DNA of 64,000 nucleotides, taken from positions 1-64,000 of the forward strand of contig JAFSQI010000124.1 of NCBI GenBank assembly GCA_017446685.1, read 5' to 3'. Of the stretch, positions 38,748 through 46,627 are shown in pieces (positions within the stretch are counted from its first letter, which is position 1; each line of letters begins with the position of its first letter). Position numbers and translations under genes: made by a program. This DNA comes from Butyrivibrio sp. (GTDB lineage: Bacteria; Bacillota; Clostridia; Lachnospirales; Lachnospiraceae). Below the pieces are notes generated by a model that was not told the DNA's origin, did no database searches, and worked only from the letters and a program-made list of their open reading frames with translations.

Positions 38748-39998
38748 TTATTCTCCGTTTTCTACATTTTCACCTTCTATAATTTCTTCTTCAATTACTT
38801 CAGAAGCATCATTTTGAGTCTCATCAATAGAATCCATGACCGGTTTGTTGCTTATAAAAACTTCATCGACAAAGTCTTCATACTCTTCTGCACCTTCATC
38901 AGGCTGATTCTCATCCGGGTTTTCATTTACATAAAACTCATCTGTATACTGGACACCCATCTGTGTAGTTTTACCGGAATTGTACGATGAACTCATATCT
39001 CTCTTATCAAGCCCCTGTGACGGGTCATATATAACAAGATGGTTCTCATCATATATAATGATGGGATCATTCCAGTCAACATTTGAGTCATAGGGCATAC
39101 CATTGTATTTAGCAAGATCACCCTTTGCTACATATCTGAAAAATCCCTGATTTTCAATATAGTAATATCCGGTTTTGAGCCAGTCCGGGATTTTTATTGT
39201 TATGCAACTATGAAGATTTGTAAGGTCTGCATTTGCATTGTCAACAAACTCAAAATCATAAGTTTCAAATGATTCAAGGTAACAAAACGAATGCTGATTA
39301 GCAGTCATTTTAAAATCATTTACATTCGATCCCTTATACCATTTGCACTTGTAAATTCCATCTTTTTCAAGACCAAGAACCGTACCGCCCTCCGATATAA
39401 GTCCTTGCTTTGTAGGAACATCACCAACTTTATCAAGGAATACATCTACATTTTCAAAAAAATCGGAAATCTGTGTTGCATCTGACTTAGGATTAATATA
39501 TCCCTCATAACCATCATCAGAATCATATATAATGCGGAAATGACCACTCTTGTCTTCTACAAGATTTGCAACTCCAAATGAATAACCATAATCAGCATAT
39601 CTTTCCCAGGTAATTCCTTCATTTGGAACATCATATGATGATATGTAGATAAGTTCATCACCCGGATACAATGTAGGAATAGTGTAATCATCTTCAGAAG
39701 AAAACCATATAGAATGTTCTATCTGTTTATTTTTCTTCCAATTGATAGTTCCTTCAGGACAGAGATTAAATACATCTTCATCAGTTGTTCCCTCAAGATC
39801 ATGTTCCAGTGTATCCTGTGAGTCATGCCATATATAAAAATGTTCTGTCTGAAGATCTTCTACCGAAACTATAATTTCCGGCTCAACTTCCTCGTCTGAA
39901 GCTGTAGGCAGTTTTACCACACCTGTAGCAAAGACAAAATATACAATTGTAAGGACTATCATCATAATGATGAATCCTATAAGTAGCTTTTTTCCCAT
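38748..39998 (-). CDS. Membrane-anchored exported protein of the transfer operon
   Basis: An N-terminal signal anchor (LLIGFIIMMIVLTIVYFVFA) is followed by a 370-residue extracellular part. It has beta-rich, aromatic stretches (YPGDELIYISSY, GYYYIENQGFFRYV) and ends in a very acidic tail (VIEEEIIEGENVENGE). No family is recognised. The position directly after the VirB3-like gene suggests a surface component of the mating channel. CCGGAG overlaps the end of the upstream gene. Confidence 0.65.
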   Translation of the reverse strand: MGKKLLIGFIIMMIVLTIVYFVFATGVVKLPTASDEEVEPEIIVSVEDLQTEHFYIWHDSQDTLEHDLEGTTDEDVFNLCPEGTINWKKNKQIEHSIWFSSEDDYTIPTLYPGDELIYISSYDVPNEGITWERYADYGYSFGVANLVEDKSGHFRIIYDSDDGYEGYINPKSDATQISDFFENVDVFLDKVGDVPTKQGLISEGGTVLGLEKDGIYKCKWYKGSNVNDFKMTANQHSFCYLESFETYDFEFVDNANADLTNLHSCITIKIPDWLKTGYYYIENQGFFRYVAKGDLAKYNGMPYDSNVDWNDPIIIYDENHLVIYDPSQGLDKRDMSSSYNSGKTTQMGVQYTDEFYVNENPDENQPDEGAEEYEDFVDEVFISNKPVMDSIDETQNDASEVIEEEIIEGENVENGE

Positions 39999-40010
39999 CT
40001 CAGACTCCGG

Positions 40011-40538
40011 TTATTCTGTAATAATGTGATGTATTACATCAGTACGGGTAGATGCAATAACAATTAAGAGAATAATGAAAAGGACCACGGCAATTGCCAC
40101 ACCGAGAACAAGTTTAATAAGAAGTCTTTTTTGCTCTTCAGGCGAAGCCTTAAGTTCTTCCCTCATCCGCAACTCTGCTTCTTTCTTCATTCTCTCTTTT
40201 GTAGCCTTTATCTGTTTAAGATCCTCAGAAGGCTTATTGACATATACCTTGGACGGTTTAAACAGAATCAGTATTATATACTGGAAAAGCGTAAGGTCCT
40301 GGTTGAAATTGCAGCCAAAGAGAACTCCTAACATAAGAGGAAAAATGGTCACAATTACCACAATATTAGAATTAATATGAAATACAAATGTAGCAAGGAT
40401 ATTCCATAAAACTCCGGCCACGACACTTCCCCAGAATATTAGTTTTTGAAACGGACTCTGATAATTCAGAAATGGTATTCCCAAAAATGCATCCGAATTG
40501 ATTTCTTCCAGGTTTACGTTCCTGTTCATTGTTGCCAT
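40011..40538 (-). CDS. VirB3/PrgI-like membrane protein
   Basis: The 175-residue protein has two closely spaced hydrophobic segments (LIFWGSVVAGVLWNILATFV and IVVIVTIFPLMLGVLFG, about 32-75). A cytoplasmic charged helix and a third hydrophobic segment near the C-terminus (LVLGVAIAVVLFIILLIVI) follow. Size, the paired helices and the place next to the VirB6-like gene fit the VirB3/PrgI/TcpE role that links VirB4 to the membrane. AAGGAG precedes the ATG. Confidence 0.6.
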   Translation of the reverse strand: MATMNRNVNLEEINSDAFLGIPFLNYQSPFQKLIFWGSVVAGVLWNILATFVFHINSNIVVIVTIFPLMLGVLFGCNFNQDLTLFQYIILILFKPSKVYVNKPSEDLKQIKATKERMKKEAELRMREELKASPEEQKRLLIKLVLGVAIAVVLFIILLIVIASTRTDVIHHIITE

Positions 40539-40550
40539 AAAGATTACTCC

Positions 40551-41456
40551 TTAGAAAAATCTTGCAATTATGCTGTCTGTAGACTTTATAAGTCCGGCAA
40601 TCATTATCGGTGTAACTGCACTCTGCATACAGATTGTAATGGCATTACCAACTGTAGAACCATCACCCGCTACAGCTATTAGTCCACTACAAAGCGCCGT
40701 TCCAAGGTTCACTGCAATAACCATAAATGCACCACTTAAACAAAAACCAAAGAATGTCTTGAGATAGGATACCGTAACCCTACTGGCATCCTGTGCGCCC
40801 GTAGCCATTGCAACAGTTATACAGGCAAACGGAAGAATCACCAAAGGCTTTATTATCCTTTGAATTGCGGATGATAAAATACTTATAGCACTTGCAACCA
40901 TAATGATTATTGTTACAAAACCAATAATCATAAGAAGAATGGATGCAAGGAAATAGCTTAAATATCCATCCCAGAATTCCTTCAGATTACTCAGAAGATT
41001 CATTAGCCCAGAATATTCCCATTCTGGAGCCGTAAGCATTTCATCAATTATTGCTTCCATTTCATCAGATATTTCCATCTGATAATCATTTGCAGCACCA
41101 AAAGATGCAGTAACACCATCTGCAATCTGCATTATATAGCCCATAATAGTCCAGAGATTAGCCAGTATTCCAACCATTATTCCAAACTTGATACCATCAC
41201 CGGCAAATTTTCTTACCTGTTGGTCTGGTGGCGCACTTATAACATCTTTCAGAAGACCGATAAGAAAAAAAATAATTGCTATGGGTAATGCTATGTCCTG
41301 TATTGCAGAATAGAGATTATATGTAGTTGTATAAACAGAGCCATTAGCTGAAGTAGGTGATGTCGTAAACAAAGTCATTGCGATGGTTATTATTGAATTC
41401 CACAACCCATACGCAGTTCCAAATAGCCCTGTAATCAATGTTTTAAAATCACTCAT
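40551..41456 (-). CDS. VirB6/TrbL-like polytopic membrane protein
   Basis: The 301-residue protein has six or so hydrophobic segments, including ALPIAIIFFLIGLLKDVI, FLASILLMIIGFVTIIIMVA, and a small-residue-rich stretch (IKPLVILPFACITVAMATGA). This is typical of Gram-positive VirB6/TrbL-like pore proteins. An external loop of about 60 residues lies near 110-160. It follows the pilin-like gene. AGGTGG precedes the ATG. Confidence 0.75.
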   Translation of the reverse strand: MSDFKTLITGLFGTAYGLWNSIITIAMTLFTTSPTSANGSVYTTTYNLYSAIQDIALPIAIIFFLIGLLKDVISAPPDQQVRKFAGDGIKFGIMVGILANLWTIMGYIMQIADGVTASFGAANDYQMEISDEMEAIIDEMLTAPEWEYSGLMNLLSNLKEFWDGYLSYFLASILLMIIGFVTIIIMVASAISILSSAIQRIIKPLVILPFACITVAMATGAQDASRVTVSYLKTFFGFCLSGAFMVIAVNLGTALCSGLIAVAGDGSTVGNAITICMQSAVTPIMIAGLIKSTDSIIARFF

Positions 41457-41474
41457 ACAGCCACCTGTAAAACA

Positions 41475-41816
41475 TTAAACACCGAGTACTGTCAGAACTG
41501 CTGAAATAGCAGCAAGGATTCCTCCTGCAATGATTGTGTAAATTGCTGAATGCTCACCATTCTGGTCCATTTTCTGAAATGCAATTGCAAATCTGATAGC
41601 ACCATACACGATAAGAATTACGCCTGCAGAACCAGCTATAGTTACAAGAACAGTCTTAAGATTGTCAAGTGGAGCTGTATAACTGCCGCTAGGAGCAGCA
41701 TAAACCGCAAGTGGACGTGTGACATATGCATATAAAAGAGCTGAAATAGTAGCAACTATTGTCTCATTTCCCTTTACTGCAACTTCTCTGATCTTTTTCA
41801 TTACTTTTGTAAACAT
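41475..41816 (-). CDS. VirB2-like small membrane protein
   Basis: The 113-residue protein has a basic N-terminus, an alanine-ending region before PSGSYTAPLDNLKT that may be a signal cleavage site (AVYAAPSG), and two hydrophobic helices (VTIAGSAGVILIVYGAIRFA and IYTIIAGGILAAISAVLTVL) joined by a short polar loop. This is the VirB2/TrbC pilin-like layout (also called Maff2 in Firmicutes). AGGAGG precedes the start. Confidence 0.7.
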   Translation of the reverse strand: MFTKVMKKIREVAVKGNETIVATISALLYAYVTRPLAVYAAPSGSYTAPLDNLKTVLVTIAGSAGVILIVYGAIRFAIAFQKMDQNGEHSAIYTIIAGGILAAISAVLTVLGV

Positions 41817-41835
41817 AAATTTGTCCTCCTAAAAA

Positions 41836-42690
41836 TTAGTTATTTGTAGATCTATATTTATCCAACAACATCAGAACTATTCTCTTGATTTCATCTATGT
41901 CTGTGTCCTCAGAAAAATATTCATTTAATTCATCCCTCTTTATGGATAAGCCCTTTTTTGTCTTTTTCTTTTGCTTATCATCCTCATCCATGGGATTGAA
42001 TATCTGGTCAATATCCATATAAGAAAGACTATTGCCATTTTCTTCGAAGCACTGCCTTAAATCCTTGGCCTGTTCCAAAAGAGGAACTACTTCATTTTCT
42101 TCCATGTACCGAAGCACTTCTTCCTGAGCTTCATCATCCAGATATGATAGCTCTACTCCGGTGCTTGTCCTTATCTTATAATCATCAACCTTATCAAGAA
42201 GGTCATCATTAAGATATGAAAGCCTTATATACCGGTAAACCTGTCTTTTGCTGTCCTCTTCACCACCAATCATAGCTGCTGTATCATCACCGGCTTTACC
42301 CTGGTGTTTTGCAAAATCCATACAAAGTTTATATGCTTTGGCTTTTTCTGACGGAAGAATTTTTTCTCTTGTAGTCGTATTGGTATGTGTCATGATTATT
42401 GATGCCATAAAATCATCAACATCATATACACTTACAGGTACATCTATGCCGAGCATTTTTGCTGCTTCTGTACGTCTGTGACCACTTAAAATCTCGTAAT
42501 CACCATCATCCCTTTTTCTGACATATACAGGACTTAAAATGCCATATTCCTGTATGCTTTCAAGCAAGTCCTTAAAATCACTGCTTTCCGTATCAATACT
42601 GAACGGATGTGATTGGAAAGGAATCAGCTTATCAGGACTGATAACTATATTTTCTGATTGTAAGCAGTTAAATTCTTCATTATCACTCAT
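41836..42690 (-). CDS. ParB/Spo0J-like nuclease-domain protein
   Basis: The 284-residue protein has the ParB N-terminal pattern: PDKLIPFQSHPFSID, YGILSPVYVRKRDDGDYEIL and the GHRR motif in SGHRRTEAAKMLGID (about residue 70). A KorB-like helical domain follows, where a duplicate of the HTH begins near KAYKLCMDFAK, and the C-terminus is basic. No ParA partner or canonical parS is visible in the window. Its location inside the channel operon, between VirD4 and VirB2-like genes, suggests a DNA-delivery or stability role. GGAGAAAA lies rather far (15 bases) from the ATG. Confidence 0.8.
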   Translation of the reverse strand: MSDNEEFNCLQSENIVISPDKLIPFQSHPFSIDTESSDFKDLLESIQEYGILSPVYVRKRDDGDYEILSGHRRTEAAKMLGIDVPVSVYDVDDFMASIIMTHTNTTTREKILPSEKAKAYKLCMDFAKHQGKAGDDTAAMIGGEEDSKRQVYRYIRLSYLNDDLLDKVDDYKIRTSTGVELSYLDDEAQEEVLRYMEENEVVPLLEQAKDLRQCFEENGNSLSYMDIDQIFNPMDEDDKQKKKTKKGLSIKRDELNEYFSEDTDIDEIKRIVLMLLDKYRSTNN

Positions 42691-42697
42691 GCTTCAA

Positions 42698-45082
42698 CTA
42701 TGTTTTCTCCTTTCCTTTGATATTTGCCAATCTGGTGGCAAAATTATATATCTCATCCGCACCCATAGTTGCTGAAAAATAGGTTATCAGTTCATCAAAA
42801 TCCACTCCTACATTCAGCAACGGATCCAGAGCATGGATCTGTTTACCGGAAAAACCATTGTTTTTTAGTCTCTGCACAGTCATGATTGACTTTTCATCGT
42901 AATCATCAAAGTTCAGTTCATTGGAAGCTTTTTCCTTTAACACTGCTTCTGAGTTTTTTCTGATTTGTTCCCAATATTCTTTGCTGCCGGCATCATTACC
43001 CTGCGGCTCCATTCCATGTCTTTCAAGAATACTCAGATTATCGATGTCATCAAGAGTAAGATGTATAACCTGTATTCCGTCTTCCTCACACTTTTTAAGA
43101 ATCTCATCAGCTTCATTTCCAATAAAGAATTCAGGCAGCTGATCACAAGGAGATTTGTTATAGTCATATCTTATGTTTGATGCAATATTGTCCATTCTTT
43201 TCATCTTGTATGGAACTTTACGTGTTAGCAGAGGTAGCAAAGGGCTGTTTTGAAACTGACTTTTTCTTACCCATAATGGATCTGTACCTTTTACAACCAT
43301 TGCACAAGGTCCATCTTTATTCATTTTGAACATCTTCTCCGGAGCAAACAAAGGCATTTGCATAACATCTTCATTCTCTGAATGGCTTCCCTGATTACCT
43401 TTGGTAGTTCCTGTTGTTTTCTTATGAATTGTCATTGTTCCGAAGTGTTTTGATAAATACTCACAGCTGTCCCAGTCCGGCGCACCAAGAATATCTATAA
43501 TAGCCATATTACCTATAAGGTTCTTATCCATACTGTGATTTGGGAATTTAGCTTCAAGCTGTCTTAAGTTCTGGACAATTACAATTGCACTCATTTCCCT
43601 TGAACGCATGGTTGAAAGTTTTTCAACAAAACTGTCTGGTAGTGTAACATTTGCAAACTCATCCATAAGGAATGTTAAATGTATAGGTAAATGTTCGTGT
43701 AATGTCTCATCAATAGCCGTAAGGTGATAAAGAGCATCGAAGAAAAGCGAATATACCATTGATGTTATCCAGTCATAATATCTCTTATCTTCACTTGTAA
43801 CGATAAAAAGAATATGCTTTCCGGTTGGCGATGCCTTTGTTTTTTTGCAATAGCCAAAGGAATTTGTAATATCTATTTCATCCTCTGACAGTAGTTCTTT
43901 TACACAGTCAAGCTTCATGTATTTACAATGAGCATCAAGTGAAGAAACTATTGACGATGATGTTTCCTGTGCGCCTGTATATATTTTCCTTATATCTACA
44001 AGACCTTTAAGGTTTTCTTCTTGTGGTATAGGATTGCCGTATTTATCTCGTGTATAAACACCGGCTAACCACTTTTTATTTGCTTCTTCAAATCTGTTTA
44101 GAATGCCATTTGGATCTGAATTATCAATAGCTCCTGTTTTTGGATTAGCTTTAACTGTTGTGCTTTCAAGAAGCTCAACAAAGTGTCTCCAGTCTTTCTG
44201 ATCATCCGCATACGTATAATGCATGAGGTAGAAAATATCTGTAAGAAGTGTCTGAGCCATATCTTCAAAGAATTGGTTATCACCACCACTCTGTGCTTCA
44301 GGATCTTTTGTTGATTTGAACATTATCTGAACAAGAGACAGAATATCCGATTCATTCCTCAGATAGCGGAATGGATTAAAATGGATACTATTTTTCATTC
44401 CTTCCTCTGACTCAACATTAAGAACAAATACCTGATATCCGTTATCTTCGAAAAATTGTCCACATTGCCTTGAAAGCTCACCTTTTGGATCTGTAACAAG
44501 AAAATTTCCCGCAAGCTGCGATAAAACCGGCCTTGCAAGTCTGAAAGATTTACCTGTTCCAGGAGGACCGATAACTATAATATTCAAGTTAGATGTAAGT
44601 TTGTTATCAATGTTTACATAACATCCTTCAGCCAGCCAGTAATTGTGAGTATTTACATATACCGGCTTTTTTGGTGGTTTTACATCTTTACCGAAATTTA
44701 CTTCAACGAGATTACTCTCCTCATGATTACCATATTCTTTTGAAAATGTGCGGATATCACCCCATCTTGCATCACCATGTTCACGTCCGGCAAAAGGATG
44801 TTGAAACTGAGTAATATAGTACAGATACCCTAATGTCCAAATTGCTTCAAAAAAAGCTATGAACATAGGTGTAGCATCTGTAAATCCAACAATGAAATGT
44901 CGCTGTTCAATAACAAACTCTGTGAAATGAGAAAGCCACTTATTGAAATCACATCCAGGAGTCCACGCCGAACCACAAAGAATAGCAAAATAGGCAGTAA
45001 ATATAAATCCCACAAAAAAATATATAATTTTTTCTCTTAATGGTGTCTGTTCATTCATCACCATTGAGCTATCTCTTGCCAT
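42698..45082 (-). CDS. virD4: VirD4/TraG-type coupling protein
   Basis: The 794-residue protein has two N-terminal hydrophobic segments, then the nucleotide-binding domain. Walker A is GPPGTGKS near residue 175, followed by FLVTDPKGELSRQ. Walker B is LTFLMDEFANV near 470 and SAIVIVQNLRQLEAKF the TraG motif. It brings the relaxase-DNA complex to the channel and powers transfer. The start follows AAAGGT in the last codons of the upstream PcfB-like gene, the pcfB-pcfC order known from Gram-positive elements. Confidence 0.92.
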   Translation of the reverse strand: MARDSSMVMNEQTPLREKIIYFFVGFIFTAYFAILCGSAWTPGCDFNKWLSHFTEFVIEQRHFIVGFTDATPMFIAFFEAIWTLGYLYYITQFQHPFAGREHGDARWGDIRTFSKEYGNHEESNLVEVNFGKDVKPPKKPVYVNTHNYWLAEGCYVNIDNKLTSNLNIIVIGPPGTGKSFRLARPVLSQLAGNFLVTDPKGELSRQCGQFFEDNGYQVFVLNVESEEGMKNSIHFNPFRYLRNESDILSLVQIMFKSTKDPEAQSGGDNQFFEDMAQTLLTDIFYLMHYTYADDQKDWRHFVELLESTTVKANPKTGAIDNSDPNGILNRFEEANKKWLAGVYTRDKYGNPIPQEENLKGLVDIRKIYTGAQETSSSIVSSLDAHCKYMKLDCVKELLSEDEIDITNSFGYCKKTKASPTGKHILFIVTSEDKRYYDWITSMVYSLFFDALYHLTAIDETLHEHLPIHLTFLMDEFANVTLPDSFVEKLSTMRSREMSAIVIVQNLRQLEAKFPNHSMDKNLIGNMAIIDILGAPDWDSCEYLSKHFGTMTIHKKTTGTTKGNQGSHSENEDVMQMPLFAPEKMFKMNKDGPCAMVVKGTDPLWVRKSQFQNSPLLPLLTRKVPYKMKRMDNIASNIRYDYNKSPCDQLPEFFIGNEADEILKKCEEDGIQVIHLTLDDIDNLSILERHGMEPQGNDAGSKEYWEQIRKNSEAVLKEKASNELNFDDYDEKSIMTVQRLKNNGFSGKQIHALDPLLNVGVDFDELITYFSATMGADEIYNFATRLANIKGKEKT

Positions 45083-45084
45083 TC

Positions 45085-46515
45085 TTATCTACCTTTTGTA
45101 TGACTAAGGATATTTTTAGCTGCTTCATTCACTGCATTCATAAGTTCATCTGCTTTGAATGATTTACTATGTTCCTTACCTTTATCCATAATCACCGTAC
45201 TGCTTTTATTCGTAGTGATTTTAGACCATTCAGAATCCGTAGGCGCAAGATTAACAAGTTGATCATGTTCAAAAGAAAATACTTTACCATCCATGAAGAA
45301 ATTGACTTTACCATTGTCGAGATAAACATCTTTTGTCGGCACTTCAAACATGACAACATCTTTATCTATCTTCGCAGAAGCAATACCCTTTGATTTATCA
45401 TCTACAGCTTTATTTATAGAAGATTCTGCTTCTGCACTGCTAAAAACCAGTAGCTGATCTTTTGTAAGCTTTTTCTCAGAATTGAGGTCAACTTTATCAT
45501 GGAATTTGATATAAGCATTTAACTCTTTTTCATGCTCAAAAGTCTTACACATCGTATCTTCTGAAATTCCGATGTTATCAAGCATTTTGGGCAACTGTTG
45601 TTCATTCCATTTTTCTTTTGTCATACCCTTATCAGAAAAAGAGTACATTTCACCAGAGCTATTCTTGAAAGAATATGTAGAATAAACATTATTGTTGTCT
45701 TTTTCGTCAATAACAAAATTTCTAGTAACCACAATGCCATTTTCAGGCAAATAAAACTTCAGACCTTGTTCTGGCACAATAGCGGGATCTCTGACAGGTT
45801 GAAAACATTCTGATGCTTTAAAACTAGGAGTAATAGGAACGCCTTTATTAAGTTCTGCTACTGCCTTTTCGGGATCCTTTTCAAATTCAGTCCCTTTTGC
45901 AGACTGCAAATAATCCTGGAAAGACGTACCTATGCCATTTTTTATATTACTTATGTCCTGTTTGCTGTTATCAATGACTTCCTGTAATTCACCTTTTCTC
46001 TGATTAAGGTTTTCACTTTTTACTTCAAGAGCAGCTTTCTCATCACCAGTTGCAGTAAGTAGTTTTTCATTTACTTCCTTAAGCTCATCATCTATCTTCT
46101 TTACATCGGACTCTTTTTCATCAACTTTCTTACCCATATTTGCTTCAACAATAGAAGCAAAATAAGCAAATTCCTGGGCCGGTATTGCTACCGGCTTTTT
46201 GTTATCAGCAGAGTTAAGATCCGGAAGATATGCAAAATGAAGTCCGGCTTTTTTAGCATCTTCAAGGACCTTGTCAAAAATATCATTGTCAATCTGAATG
46301 ACCTGTGGATTACCACCTTCAGACATTTTGGCAATATCCTTATAAGAATGCTTTCCTACATGTGTTTCTTTAATATCAACACCAGTATTAATGCCCCATT
46401 CAGTAATTGCTTTAAGAGCTTTAAGGAAAAAAGCAGCTGCCTTTACACCGCCTTTTATCACATATTTCACCGTTTCAAATTCAAGCGAACACACTTGAGA
46501 AATTTCATCAGCCAT
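45085..46515 (-). CDS. PcfB-like (DUF3801) relaxosome accessory protein, extended
   Basis: The N-terminal 150 residues fit PcfB/DUF3801: GGVKAAAFFLKALKAI, then GKHSYKDIAKMSEGGNPQVI, IDNDIFDKVLEDAKKAGLHF and the Phe-rich end of the domain. Known PcfB proteins are about 150 residues and help dock the relaxosome onto the coupling protein. Here a coiled coil (about 135-190) and roughly 280 additional residues of unknown fold follow. It directly precedes the VirD4 gene. AAAGGGG precedes the ATG. Confidence 0.65.
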   Translation of the reverse strand: MADEISQVCSLEFETVKYVIKGGVKAAAFFLKALKAITEWGINTGVDIKETHVGKHSYKDIAKMSEGGNPQVIQIDNDIFDKVLEDAKKAGLHFAYLPDLNSADNKKPVAIPAQEFAYFASIVEANMGKKVDEKESDVKKIDDELKEVNEKLLTATGDEKAALEVKSENLNQRKGELQEVIDNSKQDISNIKNGIGTSFQDYLQSAKGTEFEKDPEKAVAELNKGVPITPSFKASECFQPVRDPAIVPEQGLKFYLPENGIVVTRNFVIDEKDNNNVYSTYSFKNSSGEMYSFSDKGMTKEKWNEQQLPKMLDNIGISEDTMCKTFEHEKELNAYIKFHDKVDLNSEKKLTKDQLLVFSSAEAESSINKAVDDKSKGIASAKIDKDVVMFEVPTKDVYLDNGKVNFFMDGKVFSFEHDQLVNLAPTDSEWSKITTNKSSTVIMDKGKEHSKSFKADELMNAVNEAAKNILSHTKGR

Positions 46516-46581
46516 AATAATGCCCCTTTCGATTAACTTTAATATGAATTTACATTACCAATATTACTTAAACAATGACAA

Positions 46582-46605
46582 AAAAACGTTATTATAAGCG
46601 TTTTT
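46582..46605 (-). terminator. Terminator after the NlpC/P60 gene
   Basis: AAAAACG and CGTTTTT arms enclose a 10-base loop and run into a T-tract on the minus strand, 23 bases past the hydrolase stop. It separates the upstream relaxosome/VirB4 block from the VirD4/VirB6 block. Confidence 0.6.
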
Positions 46606-46627
46606 GTTGTACTTTTAGCAACATTTC

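Noticed and set aside
41836..42690. Reading the ParB-like gene plus the triple palindromes as a full partition system
   Set aside because: No ParA gene is in the window and the palindromes are 37 kb away without parS-like sequence, so the link is only speculative.
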